DNA from: Byssothecium circinans
Taxonomy: Eukaryota; Ascomycota; Dothideomycetes; Pleosporales; Massarinaceae
Direction of reading: 5' to 3'
NCBI GenBank assembly: GCA_010015675.1
Contig: ML977053.1
Span: 1 to 64,000 of the forward strand
Length of the DNA stretch: 64,000 bases
The position numbers and the translations under genes were made by a program. The notes beneath the pieces were generated by a model. The model was not told the origin of the DNA. It did no database searches and was given only the letters and a program-made list of their open reading frames with translations. Positions 35,801-47,966 of the stretch are shown here, piece by piece (within the stretch, counting starts at the first letter, position 1; each line of letters begins with the position of its first letter).

Positions 35801-38050
35801 ATTTGGTAATAATAGCGTGGAGCTCGTATGCTGTCGGCATATTCATCGTGGCTCGCAGTGAGGCCTGCAGGCACAGATATGCGAGCCGACGGCGGAGCTG
35901 TTATGGGTTGGGGAGTGTCATAGTTATCAGAGGCTGATGGCCCCAGCAACCGGGTCTGCGTGGCTAGCGCAGGTCATGACAGGAATGACACCAAGTACTA
36001 CATAGGCTGCGTCGACCGTCGACGACGGAAGGTCTTGACCGGTGGCAACGACTCGGCATGGGGGGAGCAATTTCGAATCAGTTGCTGCTGGCCAGCCAAC
36101 TGCACGGCGACGCAACTCTGGGCGGAGGGCGGCATCCAGGGCAGCGGCAAATATGCAAATGGAGAGCTGGAAGCAAAAAGGGATTCCCAAGGCGGTGGGA
36201 TCGGTCGGGTCGAACATGGGTTGGGTGCGGGATGGTTGAGCTTGTTGGCCAGCGCAGCGTCAGCCGCCGCCATCAGACGATGGAGCCATTCCTCATCGGG
36301 ACGGGGTTTATTGGTGGTGGAGCCAAGCTATCAGATGCAGGTCGAACTGGGTCGAATTGAGGTGTTGGAGTGCTGTGCTGAAGGTATTACTGCCGTCGCT
36401 GTCGCCGTTGCTCAGCTCGACTGGTACAAGCGACCCCGTCGTGCATGCAGAGGAGCAGAAGAATGGTGCTGAAGAGGGATCGGGTGGGCCAAACGCGCTC
36501 TGTGCCATGGTCGAGATTGGTGAGGGCATACACATGCGGGTGCAGGTTCAGTGAAGAGGTGGGTGGCCAGCAGACCCACCAGAACCAGACGCAGACGCAG
36601 ACCCAACTCAGGTAGCGGGCGCGGGGTCGGGGTCGGCGCGTGTCCCCTCCGCCGCGGTTCCCGAACAGCCTCATGGAGTGGTAGTCGTCACGAGACAGGC
36701 ATCGAGGGTGAAGGGGACGACGCCGTACATGCGCCAGCGGTCCCGGTTTGGTGCCGTATGCGCGTGTAGGATGAATCGCGCTTGCAGAGTCTGGTGGAGC
36801 AACATGGACTAGACTGAAAAGAAGTGAACGAGGCCTCGGCACCGGTAGCGCCTTCCCTTCCCTGGTTCCGTGCCGGCAAGTGCGACCGTCCATCGTGGCA
36901 TCGTCCATTGTCCATCCCGTGCTAACCCCTTCACGCTCCCATGACTCTCAACACCAACGTCACAGGCACCATCTGGGGATTGATACTATTCTAAGCCCTC
37001 TGCCCCTCTCGACGCCATCGCAGCCTTCATCACCATCACCGCACCCCAGTCGCAAGTCGAGCACGCCCCTTCATCTGCCCGCTGCACGCCCTGGCCATCC
37101 CAGCCGTCTTCCCTCCTCTCACAGACCACAACCGCATCCGCATCCGCATCCACATCCTCGACCTCACTTCTCTACGCCATCAAATCTATCAAATCTGGTG
37201 TTGTTCCGGCGCCCAGAGCCGCTGTCCGTCCAAGCGCACGCCTCTCCCACTCCCTGTTCCCACTCCCTGTTCCACTGACCTGCATCTCACTGCCATCTCG
37301 CACTAACCCCGTCCTATGGGAGCACGCTTCTTCTGCCTGCTCCATCAGTCTCTGCTGCACACACGAGCTTCCAATTGAACGTCGTGATCCATCCCCTGTC
37401 TCGCTGCGAGTAGGAGAGCAAAATAGTCTTCCCAATCTGTCTAGAATTCTTACCAACCTCAGCTGTCTACGCGGCCTTGAGAGCGTGCCGTTCGTTTTAC
37501 GGCCAGCCTGCTTCGGCCTGATCGTCGACGGGCAGCATTCCCAGCGCCTTTTTGGTCTTCTGGCGTCCTTCACACATGGTGCGTGCTCCCGCCGTCCATA
37601 TAACTAACCCCGACATCCATACCACAGACTTGCTATAGCCTGAGCACTATCATCCTCAAGCAGCTCCCATTTCTTCTCCTACATGACTAGCTGCAACGTC
37701 CGCTTGCAAGCTATCTTATCCCCTCTTTTCTTCACATCAAATTGCCGCCAATTCGGACGGCTGCCGTTTGACGCCCCGCCGCCAGACTATATACGACCGA
37801 TCGTCACCTCTTAGTGGACACCTTCCCCTCTGTGGATTTTAGTAGCCACTCACGAGCAGAGCGCGCTTCTCAGGCTGAGCCAAGGTCGCCGTCTCCGCAA
37901 CCCGGTAGTGCCAGTCCGCCTAAGCCACTGCTCTTATACCTCTGTGGATACCTAGGGGCCCCAGTTTCCGACCTTCTTATCATTTGACACCCGCGCTACG
38001 TCTCTTCGAACGACCTGGACACTCAGTCTCGACACACTCATCGTGAAGAG
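29846..38050. other. 8.2-kb gene desert with low-complexity DNA
   Basis: No gene could be supported over 8.2 kb. 30.1-30.6 kb is purine-skewed (G-rich plus strand) with gggtagg/ggttagg words. 30.66-32.3 kb is AT-rich with short tandem repeats (cctacg, ccataa, gtaaagc) and many TATA words. 32.3-35.0 kb is mixed, with small frames (for example 32596-32937 +, 113 codons, Cys-containing but featureless). 35.04-35.12 kb is an 80-bp T-rich island. 35.4-37.6 kb is more GC-rich with overlapping frames on both strands that look random. The last kilobase or so is a pyrimidine-rich leader/promoter for the Zn2Cys6 gene. Confidence 0.5.
31081..31115 (+). repeat. Heptamer tandem repeat (gtaaagc)x5
   Basis: Five perfect head-to-tail copies of gtaaagc, in the AT-rich part of the gene desert. 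Confidence 0.95.
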
Positions 38051-41000
38051 ATGGAGTCCGATCCGACTGGCGATGGCGGCGACATGTCGCCAACCGGCAC
38101 TGGCCCCGCTTCCAATTCAAAGATGAGGAAGCGAACCAAGACTGGATGCCTTACCTGTCGCAAGCGAAGGATAAAGTGCGGCGAGGAACGACCAACTTGT
38201 GCAAACTGCATCAAGTCGAAACGTCAATGCGAAGGCTACAACCAGCGCGTCATCTTCAAACCGCCTCTAGGGAACTTCCCTGACCACTCAGGCGTGGTGA
38301 GCACGCTACAGTACCACAACTCCAGCTTGCCGGGCTCCAAGCTGCCGAACCAGCACCAAGACGACAATGTGCCATCGATTCAGCCTCGACGATTGACTCA
38401 ATTCGAGTATGCCGCCGACAACGGTCATTCCGCCAGCCATCTGAACACCCAGCAAGTCTACGTGGGCGCCTCCCCACCCTACAGTGCAACAACGGGCTAC
38501 CAGCAACCTCTCGCATCCCCTCACCACCAACTGCCTACGCCCACGAGCGCGACCTCTCGCTTCCCACATCCTTCACCGGTCCACGCCACCTTTCCAGGAC
38601 ATTACGATGCGAATGTTGGCTATCAGGAGCAACCTCAATACCCACCTGCACAATATCCTCAGACGCCACAACAGCAATCCTACTATCAGCAAGGAAGAGC
38701 ATACGTCCCTCAGTCCAGCATATCTCCACGAGACGAGGATTTCTCCGCCCAGTTTCACGAACGAAGGCCGTCGCAGTACCGATACAGTAGCCATGGCCAG
38801 CTCTCGGATCAACAGGGACAAGTCAGTCCCATGGAGTATAGCGGCGCATATACGATGCCTTCGGCTGTTTCTCACGCGGATGCTTCACATTCTAGTTACC
38901 AGTCTGCCCATATGTCCCAGCATGTCACCTCAGATGTAAATCATATGCCTGCGCATGCTGTTTACGGTATGTCTCGCGTTTAGTATCTTGTCATCGTACA
39001 TGTTAGTTACCACTATCGTTATCTATACCCCATCCAAGTCCGGTCACAAAGTAGCCGTAGACGGATGACACTGTCGCTAAATATTACTATCATTTTCCTT
39101 TCCTGTCACTTCTCTCCATGAAAATAAAACATGCACTCTATGTCTCATGACTGGCAATATGCCACACGCCCCTTGTGTGCCTTTAAAGTACTAGGCTGAT
39201 GATTGCTTCTTCCCTAGAACCACATGTGCCCGCACCACCGGGAACAAAAAATGAACCGTCGATACCGTTGAGTGGGTTCGGCGGAGATGACCACCTCAGT
39301 CCGACGCAGGTGCTTGATGAAGCTGCGGTGGAGGAAGTAGACGACGACTATTATGACGTAAATTCGGACGAGGAGATGCTGGGAGGCACGGACGGGGCAG
39401 ATGAAGACGCCACCCTTCTCAACCGGGACTTCAGTCTCATTCGGAGAATACACTACGAGAACACGAGCGAACTCACCGTTCGACGATACGATGCCTTTAT
39501 CTATGACGGCATTTTGAGTCAGTACAAGACAGAGCAAGTTGCGAACCCGCTCAAGAATCCAAAGACTGCGAGAGTATTTGCGCACTTCATACAGTAAGTA
39601 CTCATACAAGGCGGCGGGACAGAGGCTAATCATATATCGTAGCGTCACTGGTCCAGTAAGCTTACCTGTACCTCTTCCTTACCTCTGCTCATGAATCCCG
39701 CCATCAGTCCCTGTCCATCTACGAACGAAACCCACGGAACCCCACATCCATCTTCGAGGGGCCCACACCATCGTCTCAACAAAGCTTGTGGACATATGTG
39801 CTTCCTTTGAAGGCGCTCGGCCACCAGGGACTGTTACATGCTATGCTGGCCATGGCAAGTCTCCACATTGCAAAGCTACAACGAGCGTCAATTACCCCGT
39901 CCTACAAGCATTACGGTGGGTTGGACAACGTCAAGCTTGTATAATGAGCTCTCTGACAAGAGTATTAGCTTATGCCCTTAAAAGATTGGGCCGATCGCTT
40001 GGAAATCCTAAAAGGCGACTCTCAATTGCGACCCTCGCAACGAGCCTCCTGCTCGCCTTCTACGAAGGTGCGTATCCCACTTGCAATTTTGCGGGTAGGA
40101 CTTAGACTTTTAGTTATGACCGCCGAACATGTGAAATGGAGCACGCATCTTGTCGGCTGTGCGCACCTGATATCTGAGCTCGACTTTTCACGGCTAACTC
40201 AAGAGGCTCGGCGGTTGAAAGCTGCGAAGACGGAACAAGAGAGCAAGCTTCCTTACGAAAACCCTGGCATGCTCATTGATCAGAAACAACTAGATCAAAG
40301 GCTCAACCAGAGTGCGTTGATGCCTGACGAGAGTATGGTTAGTACGATAGTGGGAAAGAAGGTCAGCTACGACGATCATGGGAGAATTCTAGAGGATGCC
40401 GAGGGTAGGAAGAATCGAAATGGTGGACTGCCTGGCAGGTTGGACTTGCGCACGTTTGAGACTTTGCAGGACTTGTATTGGTTTTATGCAAGGCAAGATA
40501 CTTTCCAATGCATGATCAGCGGCAATCCACTGATGTAGGTGTTGGAGTTGTTACGATCTGGAACACTCACTGACAACATTAGCACTGATTTTCGAAAGTG
40601 GTCCGATTGCCCTCCTCGTGCACCCCTCGGTCGGTTCGATGCCCTCTACGGTACACACGATCACATTATCCTCCTCCTCGCTCGCATATCGGACTTTACT
40701 GTTCGCGATCGTACCCGAAAGCTCAAACAAGTGGACGCTGACGGCGGGCAATGGAGACCAAGACCTGGTGTACCCGGTATGCCAATGGGCCCGCCGCCTT
40801 CAAAGGGAGGGCCGAGTGGGCCATCATCCACCCCCACAGGCCCACCACCACACATGAAGGGCATGGGTGGTTCTGGCTTTGGACCACCACCCGGTCAAGT
40901 ACAAGCTCAAGGGCAGGGACCTCCACGCGGCCCTCCTCCACCAAATGCTGTACCAGCATTCTACGGGATGGCACCCTCGCGACCTCCGATATCACTACCA

Positions 41001-41909
41001 AACAGTTATGTCAATCCCAACTACGTTCCGGAAGACTCTCCAAAGGCCACGAATGCACCAGATCCCAAGTTTTCCGAGCTTCCAGCTGCATATGAAGCAG
41101 CAATTGCCGAATGGAATAGCATATCTCATGCTCACGCTACAGTGGCCCGGTTCCTTGCCAATACCGAAACTTTTGCCCCCTTAACCCCAGACCTGTACCC
41201 GGTTGCACCAGGTGGAAACATGACACCATTTGGGCCGGCTCTCGTCCACCGCAGCTATGATATCAGCACACTATGGAATACTCTTCACCTGGCCAACATT
41301 CTCCTGCTACGCTCCCACCCGGCTTCTCCACCCGCCATGCACATGGCAGCCGGTGTTTGCGCCCAAGCTACGCAGCCTTATGCTATGCTGATTGGTCGCA
41401 TCTCCGCAGGGATGCAGATGCCAGCTACCGATGACATGCCCTTATCCCCCTTCCTTGGTGCAGCTCTTATTGAAACCACAATGGCACTCTTCTTTGCTGG
41501 TGTCCAATACCGCGAACCCGGCCAACGCGCATGGCTTGTGAAACGCCTCCTCGATATCGACCGACGAACCGGATGGGCTTCAGCAGCGGTCATCGCGCGT
41601 TCGTGTGAAACAAGCTGGGAGAAAGCTGCCGAGATGGGTAAAGGCCCTCCCTACCCACAACGAATGACGAGGCCAATTGGTGAGCCGGGTCCCATCGTGA
41701 TCGGTGCTGATGAGACTGGAAGAGCTGGTGGCGGATGGGGTGGCGGGGCTGTGAGGGGGGGAGCTGGAATGCATGACAGGAGTGAGGAGATGAGGTTTGT
41801 CGTGAGGAGGAGTGGGCAGAAGGTTCGTGTTCCTTGGGCGAAGAATTTGTTGAGTACGGAAGAACAGCTGAGGGCTGATATGGAGGGGATGGGGTTGGCC
41901 GAGCAGTAG
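38051..41909 (+). CDS. Zn(II)2Cys6 transcription factor
   Basis: Nuclear DNA-binding regulator. Seven exons, 38051-38966, 39218-39593, 39643-39655, 39708-39915, 39969-40067, 40114-40534, 40583-41909, give 1119 aa. The zinc cluster has six cysteines at 33, 36, 43, 50, 53 and 60 (C-x2-C-x6-C-x6-C-x2-C-x6-C) preceded by a basic MRKRTKTG stretch. A Gln/Tyr/Pro/His-rich disordered region follows to about residue 310, then an acidic patch (DDDYYDVNSDEEM) and a fungal-TF regulatory domain beginning VRRYDAFIYDGILSQY, with the loop PLKALGHQGLLHAMLAMASL. A Pro/Gly-rich insert (about 730-810) interrupts it. Exon 3 is only 13 nt. The first intron (251 nt) is the least certain; stopping in the unspliced frame would give a 310-aa protein. 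Targets are unknown; no cluster is adjacent. Confidence 0.88.
39643..39655 (+). other. 13-nt micro-exon in the Zn2Cys6 gene
   Basis: Lies between introns of 49 nt (39594-39642, GTAAGT..GTAG) and 52 nt (39656-39707, GTAAGC..TCAG). It contributes VTGP and is needed for frame between FAHFIH and SLSIYERNPR. Confidence 0.75.
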
Positions 41910-44139
41910 GGGCGGAAGAGGGGGAAGTGGAGGTCGTCGGGGGAGATGAGATGCGAAATGTGTGGGGCTGGGGTTTGTCACTACCGAGTGTTGCCAATCT
42001 TTTGCCGCGTGGCTGTGCCTTCGACACGGCGGTGTCGACATCGAAGAGAACGTGGAGGACGACATTCATACTATACCACGACAGTCCACAAAACGTATAA
42101 AAACGGAAAGACCAGGCCAACGGACTAGAAAGCCATGCGCTGCCAAATCAATAAAACGAAGCAACGGACCGCTCCTCACAACCTTTTAGCCAAGCCAAAC
42201 TGTCGTACACTTTCCCCTCCCTTTCACCAAGGGTATCTTCCGCAACTCCAGGCCTGGTACTTCAGCCTCTCTTGCGATAACACCAACGACGAAAAGAGAT
42301 CATCATACGAAAGGAAACGACACGGCACGACAAGACAAGACAAGACAAGACACAAAACGAAACGAAACGTAACGTATACAGGCGCATTTTCTCCGAGCCC
42401 ACGCATGATAAACGACCAAAAACGCACAGAAATCAAGGAAGGCCGTACGATACACACTATGCCCTCTCCCAAACATTGCCTCGATATTATTACCTATTAC
42501 CACCTCAACGTTTCCCTTCTTCCGGTTAGAGTCCAAGGTTAAAGGTTTATAGGCTTGGAGGGGGGAGGAGGGGGCAAAAGCTTTATATTTGCTGTATTTG
42601 CTGTATGTGCTCGCACACCTTTCTCTCCTCCGCAGTTTCTGTATTAGATTTGACGAGTTTCGGTCTATAGGTCGGTAGTAGTACGCTACCTTGATATAGA
42701 GTACTTAGGTATTTCAATAGTGTGGTGACTTTTCCATGACGACATGATGAAAATCCTTCTTTATAGAATATTCGTACATAACTATACGTAAGTGAGCGGG
42801 ACTTCCCGGCACTGTCTTTGTACAGTACAGTATATATCATCCCACCATATGGTTCCTTCTCTTTCCTCGTTTCTTTCCTCGTTCCCTCCCCGTCAGTCTC
42901 GCGAGTTTGTCACACACAGACACACATGCATCCTCACGCTCCTATCCTCAATACCAACAACATCACCAAAGCGTTTGCCTGCCTGTCACCGCTGCTGCGG
43001 TGAATTCACGCACTATGCAGACCAGACACCGACACTGACACTGACTGCAAGGTCCCCCACCCCCCACATAAAAGAAAAGAAAAGGAGACCTTTCATCTTT
43101 TTCTTCTCATCGCTATCAAGGAGAGGAGAATGAATCGCTGATACTGAAGAAGAAAGAGATCCGAGACCCGAGATCCCAACCGTTGCCTCCGTGCTGGGTG
43201 GGGAAACGTAACCTAGACCCCAGGCAGACCGATCCGATCCAGTCCAGTCCAGTCCAGTTCCAAACCAAACCAAGCTAGCTAGGTCCGATGCTTGACAAAT
43301 TCAAACCCAAACCATGGCTGCACCAATCCAAGCTGATCCAGGCCAGATAGATACAGGCCGCATAGATGCAGGCTGGATAGATCCGAAGAGGAAAGTTGAA
43401 TCATGGATGGTATGGATTAGCTGGCTATGGGTAGCTAGGCTAGCTATTTATTCCTCCGCCTCGCCCGCTCGCCCGCCCAAAAGGAATGAGAAAATGCAAA
43501 ATGCAAACTCGCTATAGAAAAGGGGGGTTTGGGGTGGTGGTGTATCGCTAGTGGTACGGAGATCATGTCTTCCGTGGGTGTGTCCGGCGTTTTGATGCTG
43601 AGATAATGTGGTGCTGGAATGGGGAAGGGTATGGGGCAGAGGGGCGGCGTGGTGTGGAAAAGGAGTATTGCTAGTGGTGGTTGGTGATGTGATGGATAAA
43701 TGAAAAGGGTAAATGTAAATATAAGGGAAGGGAAGGGAATAATGATAAGAAGAAGGGAAGGAAGGAAATGTCCATGTAGATGCAGAATAATATAAAGAGG
43801 AGGGACAAAACTCCATTACACCCAGCCTTTTCTCCTTTTCGCAGAGCCCCAGAAATGATAATGAGTGGAAGAAAGAGAGTCGTGAGGTGCAAAGTTTTTA
43901 AAGTCGGGGTGCTGTGCCATGAATGCGCCCTTGCTTGGTCGGGTAGGGTCGTCGGGGTCCAAGTCCAGAGACTCGAGACACTACTCGAGCCCAGCGTGTG
44001 TTCGAGAAAGGCGGACAGAAAGTAATACCGTGGACCGTGGACGCCGTAATGCAAGATAGTCCCGGTGAGAGGCATTCAAACACGGACAGCATGTCAAGGT
44101 CAAGACAATCGTCGGGAAGGGCGAGGACACACCGCCGGT
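41910..44139. other. Intergenic region with short tandem repeats
   Basis: 2.2 kb between the Zn2Cys6 stop and the stop of the minus-strand unknown gene. It holds (caaga)x4 at 42331-42350, followed by aaacg repeats, a ccagt-type repeat near 43230, and a run of agatagat/caggc(c/t) near 43345-43390. No coding sequence is supported; the frames at 42135-42542 and 43448-44075 are low-complexity. Confidence 0.45.
42331..42350 (+). repeat. Pentamer tandem repeat (caaga)x4
   Basis: Four perfect units followed within a few bases by a separate aaacg pentamer run (to about 42375). Confidence 0.9.
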
Positions 44140-45935
44140 CTAATACTTGCTGTACGCCGGATCGCGGCCCTGAAGAGTCGACAAGGTCTGGTAGAATTCG
44201 TGCTTCCAGTCGACGCATTCGAGGTATTCCCAGTAGAGGCGGAGAGCGGGCGGGTCGTCTGCATCAGCCTGGGAAATTTCCACTGTCAGTAAAAATCGAA
44301 AAGGGCAAAAAAAGCGCCCGACAACACTCCGGTGTATCCAAAGCTCCTGAAAAGCTCTGCCAGACTTTCCACCTCATGTCCGCACGATGTAAGGAAAGAA
44401 AATGCGAGGAAGCGAGAAAAGTGACTTACCCGGTCAAAAGCCTCCAAAACAAACTCCCTCCCAATCATCGCCGTCCGCATACAAAACTCCTTCTTCCACA
44501 CCCTAAGCTCCTCCACAAACGCCCTCACATCCCTCTTAACCCCCTCCTCCCTCCCCTCCATCTCTGCTCCCGCCACGCTCCCGCCTTCATCATCCAGCAC
44601 CCCCGGCATCCGGCCCTCATACACCGGCTTCGGGAAAAAGTGCTGCAGCAGCTCCGCGCTCAACCACTCTGGGCGCCCTACGGCCGTCAGCTCTCCCGCC
44701 CAGTACTCGCGCACATGCGCCGGGACGCACTGCCTCATGCGCTCGTAGTCCAGCTTATCGGACCAGCGGCTCTGCGTGTAGTGCCCGAAGTAGAAGTAGC
44801 GCTTGCGGTTGTTGTAGCGTGGATCGGGACGGAGGACAAAGAGGGCGACATTCTCGGTCGAACTCCCGGTTTTCGAGGTGAAGGGGAGGTCCGGGTAAGC
44901 TTCTTCGGGCTGCTTGTTGAAGAAGGGGACGAGTTTTGCGCCGTGCTCGCCTGCGGATTGGGGGGCGAAGGGCTCGATGGACACGTCTAGTGTGTAGTAG
45001 CAGCGGTTTGGGAGTATGCAGTAGCCGAGGTTGGGGCCCGTGGGCTCGATGAAGTTTAGGCCGGGGGACCATTCGCTGCCGCCGAGGAAGTTGCGGAGGA
45101 CGTCGGGGGCGAAGGAGGTCATGGTCTCTAGGGAGGGGATTTTGGTTGTGTCGAAGGGGGTGAGGGTGGTCAGGAAGTGAGGCTTCCAGTTCTCCAAGGT
45201 GAGGGTGCTGGGCTCTTCGGTCTTGATGGGAGCGAGGGCAGCATCGTTTTGCGCCGCGATGGTAGGAGATTCGGGCGGAGTGATCTCTGTTCTAGGAGCT
45301 GCGGGGGCCTTGAACGTCTTGGGAGATATGTGGGTCGAGTCGGGGTCGTCGACATTGCCGTCAGTGACGAGGGGACTGTTGATGGAGCTCGTGGCAGACG
45401 CGGACCTGTGGCGATTAGTGCCTGTCCAGTCTATAGTGCGGAAATGTACTAACCCGTTGCCGTTGCGAAGATGGGGAGGCACGAGGATATTCTTGTTTCT
45501 CAAGTGCGGCGGCACTATGACATGCGGCGGAATCATTGTAGGAGTTGACACGACACTGCTGCCGACATTGGTGGTCCGCTGGTACTCATTAGTACCGTCA
45601 TAATATTCAACCGGCCGCACCTGGTAGGGCAGCATATCAAGCTTCCTCTTGAAGTCTGCGGCTGCTTGATCCTTGAACGGGCCCACGGTGACGGACCAGC
45701 CGCCCCGCTTCATAGTCTCCAAAGACGCATAGAGGGAGTTGCAAAGGGTCTTGATGTCCTCGAAGTCGGTTCGAAGATCGTTGAGCCTGGACTCAAGATT
45801 GATAAATTGGGAAAGTCTCACCTGGCTCGTGTCGCTGGCATCCGCAATGCCGCCTAGTGGGTGGTACGACGAGTGACCGGATGGCGCCGGGCGGTAGGCG
45901 AGCCGACCGTGGGGAAGAGGATCTCGGTCAGACAT
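44140..45935 (-). CDS. Unrecognised fungal protein with VPPHLRN repeats
   Basis: Function unknown. I build three exons, 45935-45454, 45405-44430, 44268-44140, giving 528 aa. The 3' join (161-nt intron, GTAAGT..CCAG) replaces a non-coding tail with DRADADDPPALRLYWEYLE and ends DPAYSKY, which reads like real protein. The 48-nt segment 45406-45453 is open in frame but has GTTAGT, a CACTAAT branch and CACAG, so I treat it as an intron; keeping it adds 16 residues. Visible features: a predicted helix at about 40-75 (VRLSQFINLESRLNDLRTDF), two copies of PPHLRN at about residue 145-160, a Pro/Thr-rich disordered middle, and a C-terminal Trp/Tyr-rich domain (YFYFGHYTQSRWSDKLDYER, CVPAHVREYWAGEL). No signal peptide or membrane segment. 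Confidence 0.8.
45406..45453 (-). other. Probable 48-nt stopless intron (3n)
   Basis: GTTAGT..GGCACTAATCGCCACAG. Its length is a multiple of three and it contains no stop, so both retained and spliced forms are in frame. Confidence 0.65.
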
Positions 45936-47966
45936 GATAGCCCAGGTTGAGGGTAGAGGAACAGGTGATGTACGGCCTGGGTAGGGTAGGCTAGAATGAG
46001 TGACTGCAGGGGATCGGTTTTGTCAAGCTCTGACGACTTGCGTCTGTTTGAGATGAGGTTTTATGAACAGTCTGAAAGAATAAAGTGGAAGGCTTGAGGT
46101 AGAAGGGAGATCTATCGGGAGATTAATGGTCTAGATCTGGCAGAAGAAGGTAGGCGAAGAGAGGAAGAAGAATAGGGCGGGGAGGGTGGATTATATACCT
46201 AGGGAGATGGCTGCCTACGACGTCGGTCGGATCGCTGGTAGGGTTTTAGGTAAAGGAGGTTGAAGTGATATTTCGCAAACCTTTTAGGTGAAGGCAGAAG
46301 ACCCAAATTAGCGCCGACCTGAGGAATCGGCTGTAGGCTTAGTCGAAAGTAAGTCAATATTGCGGCTGTAAGTGGCTTTGGTGGGTAGGAGAGCCTTTCG
46401 AGTGGGCGCTGAATGGTTAGCCAGGTTCGAACTTGAGGTGGAGACGAAAGGTATCGTACTGCCAGCGGAGGTGAGAGATGGCGGATGGCATTACAAAGCC
46501 AACTTCCCGCTGAAGCTTTCCATTGTGATAGAAATCAGCTTCTTGTCTGGCATAGTTGGGCTTGACCCGTTTCGTCATGTCTTCCGGTCTGCTCGCCTCC
46601 TGCTGTACAATCAATTGCGTACTCATCGTCGCTAGTATGGTACTCAAATTGAATACACAAAACGTCTTTCTGATCGAACCACACTGGCGTTCGTTGAAGA
46701 CCCTCTCCAACGATTGTCGAATTTCAGGTAACGGTCCGGATTAGAACCACGACCATCAGATTGTCCCTCTTCGAAACCGATACTCTCCCAGATACAATGC
46801 TTGCTGCTAGTATGATATTCAAAGTATCCCAGTTTAATTTAGGAGCAATTCGATCCAGAGAAACCGCTCATTGTCCGACATCAACCGATTGGCATGGGAT
46901 TGTCGCAGCCTGTCTCAGCGGACTTCCATACAGATAGCGCCCCTTGTGTCTGGCCAGCACAGCAGATAAAACGCATTGCACATTATGCGTCAAAAGACTG
47001 GCAACGCTTTCCTCGGTTGAGGCCACTATAACCAGCGGTGAAGGATCGGGAAGCGATTCGTTTGCTTCAAGCTCACAAAGCATCGCTTACTCGCGCCAAA
47101 TGAAGCCACATGGACCTCTTCCCGAAGCAGATGCAGATGCGGAATTCTTTGTCGTTATCACATCTCTAGGGTGGAACTCGATGGAAGCCGAATGACTGCA
47201 CGTTAGGTAACATCTGCAAGTCTCTCCGAGTCTCGGCTCTATTCGCGTAGTAGTCGGTTGAGGGGTGTAGTTTGGTTATCTGTTCATTCTTTGCAACCTT
47301 CACAATACTTTCCCCCGCAGCTCTTGTGCAAATATATATCCATTGCCATCATTCTGGTTTCTTTCCAAGCTCTTGGGGTTCCGCCTTAACACGATGACCT
47401 CTCTCAACCAACGGCACGTCCTAATGCCGATACACACAACGCAGCCATGCCGAACCCTCACAATAGAGCACACGCAACAAAAGAATTGAGATGGCACAAT
47501 TCATCCGAAAATGGATGAGGGATGAGGTCGAAGGTGTGAAAGTCTCTGGATTGAAAATCGCGTCGCGTCCGCGTCCATCCACTTCCGACCTCGGCACGTG
47601 TCCCAATCTGTCCCTGGACCCTGAATGACGCACATCCCGGCTTTTCGCTCGCAGAAAGACCGTGCTCAGCGTCTTTCACCCAAGACAAACGCACGAGGTC
47701 TCACAGCACCTTAATTCTTCCTCAGGCACGCTCCCGGCTACCTATCACCAGCTCCTTTCCCCTTTCCCAGCCTCTCACTCCCTGTTCAGAGGCCGCCTCT
47801 ACAATTGAAGCATCGCTCCGATCGAAATCGGAATCCTATCAGACACGAGACCGCTGCTTCACGCAACGCCCACGACGAAAATACGCGATAGGACAGCAGG
47901 ACAAACGAATCGCATGAAGACTAAAGCTCTACAATCCCCCAAGGACGCCGGAGACACGCACAGACA
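45936..47966. other. Intergenic region
   Basis: 2 kb between divergent genes. Contains the small frame 46417-46710 (-) with mixed composition that might be a decayed exon, and two imperfect copies of a ctagtatg(g/a)ta(c/t)tcaaa word near 46635 and 46808. Nothing is firmly supported. The last 250 bp is the SAP30-like promoter/leader. Confidence 0.35.

Noticed and set aside
36387..36908. 173-codon minus-strand frame in the gene desert
   Set aside because: Overlapped by several frames on both strands, skewed composition, no motif.
43998..44990. 330-codon plus-strand open frame
   Set aside because: It lies antisense to the unknown gene at 44140-45935, is rich in His/Pro/Leu/Arg as expected of a shadow frame, and has no motif.
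46417..46710. 97-codon minus-strand frame in the 45.9-48.0 kb intergenic region
   Set aside because: Possible decayed exon, but no family resemblance and no splice partners; left uncalled.
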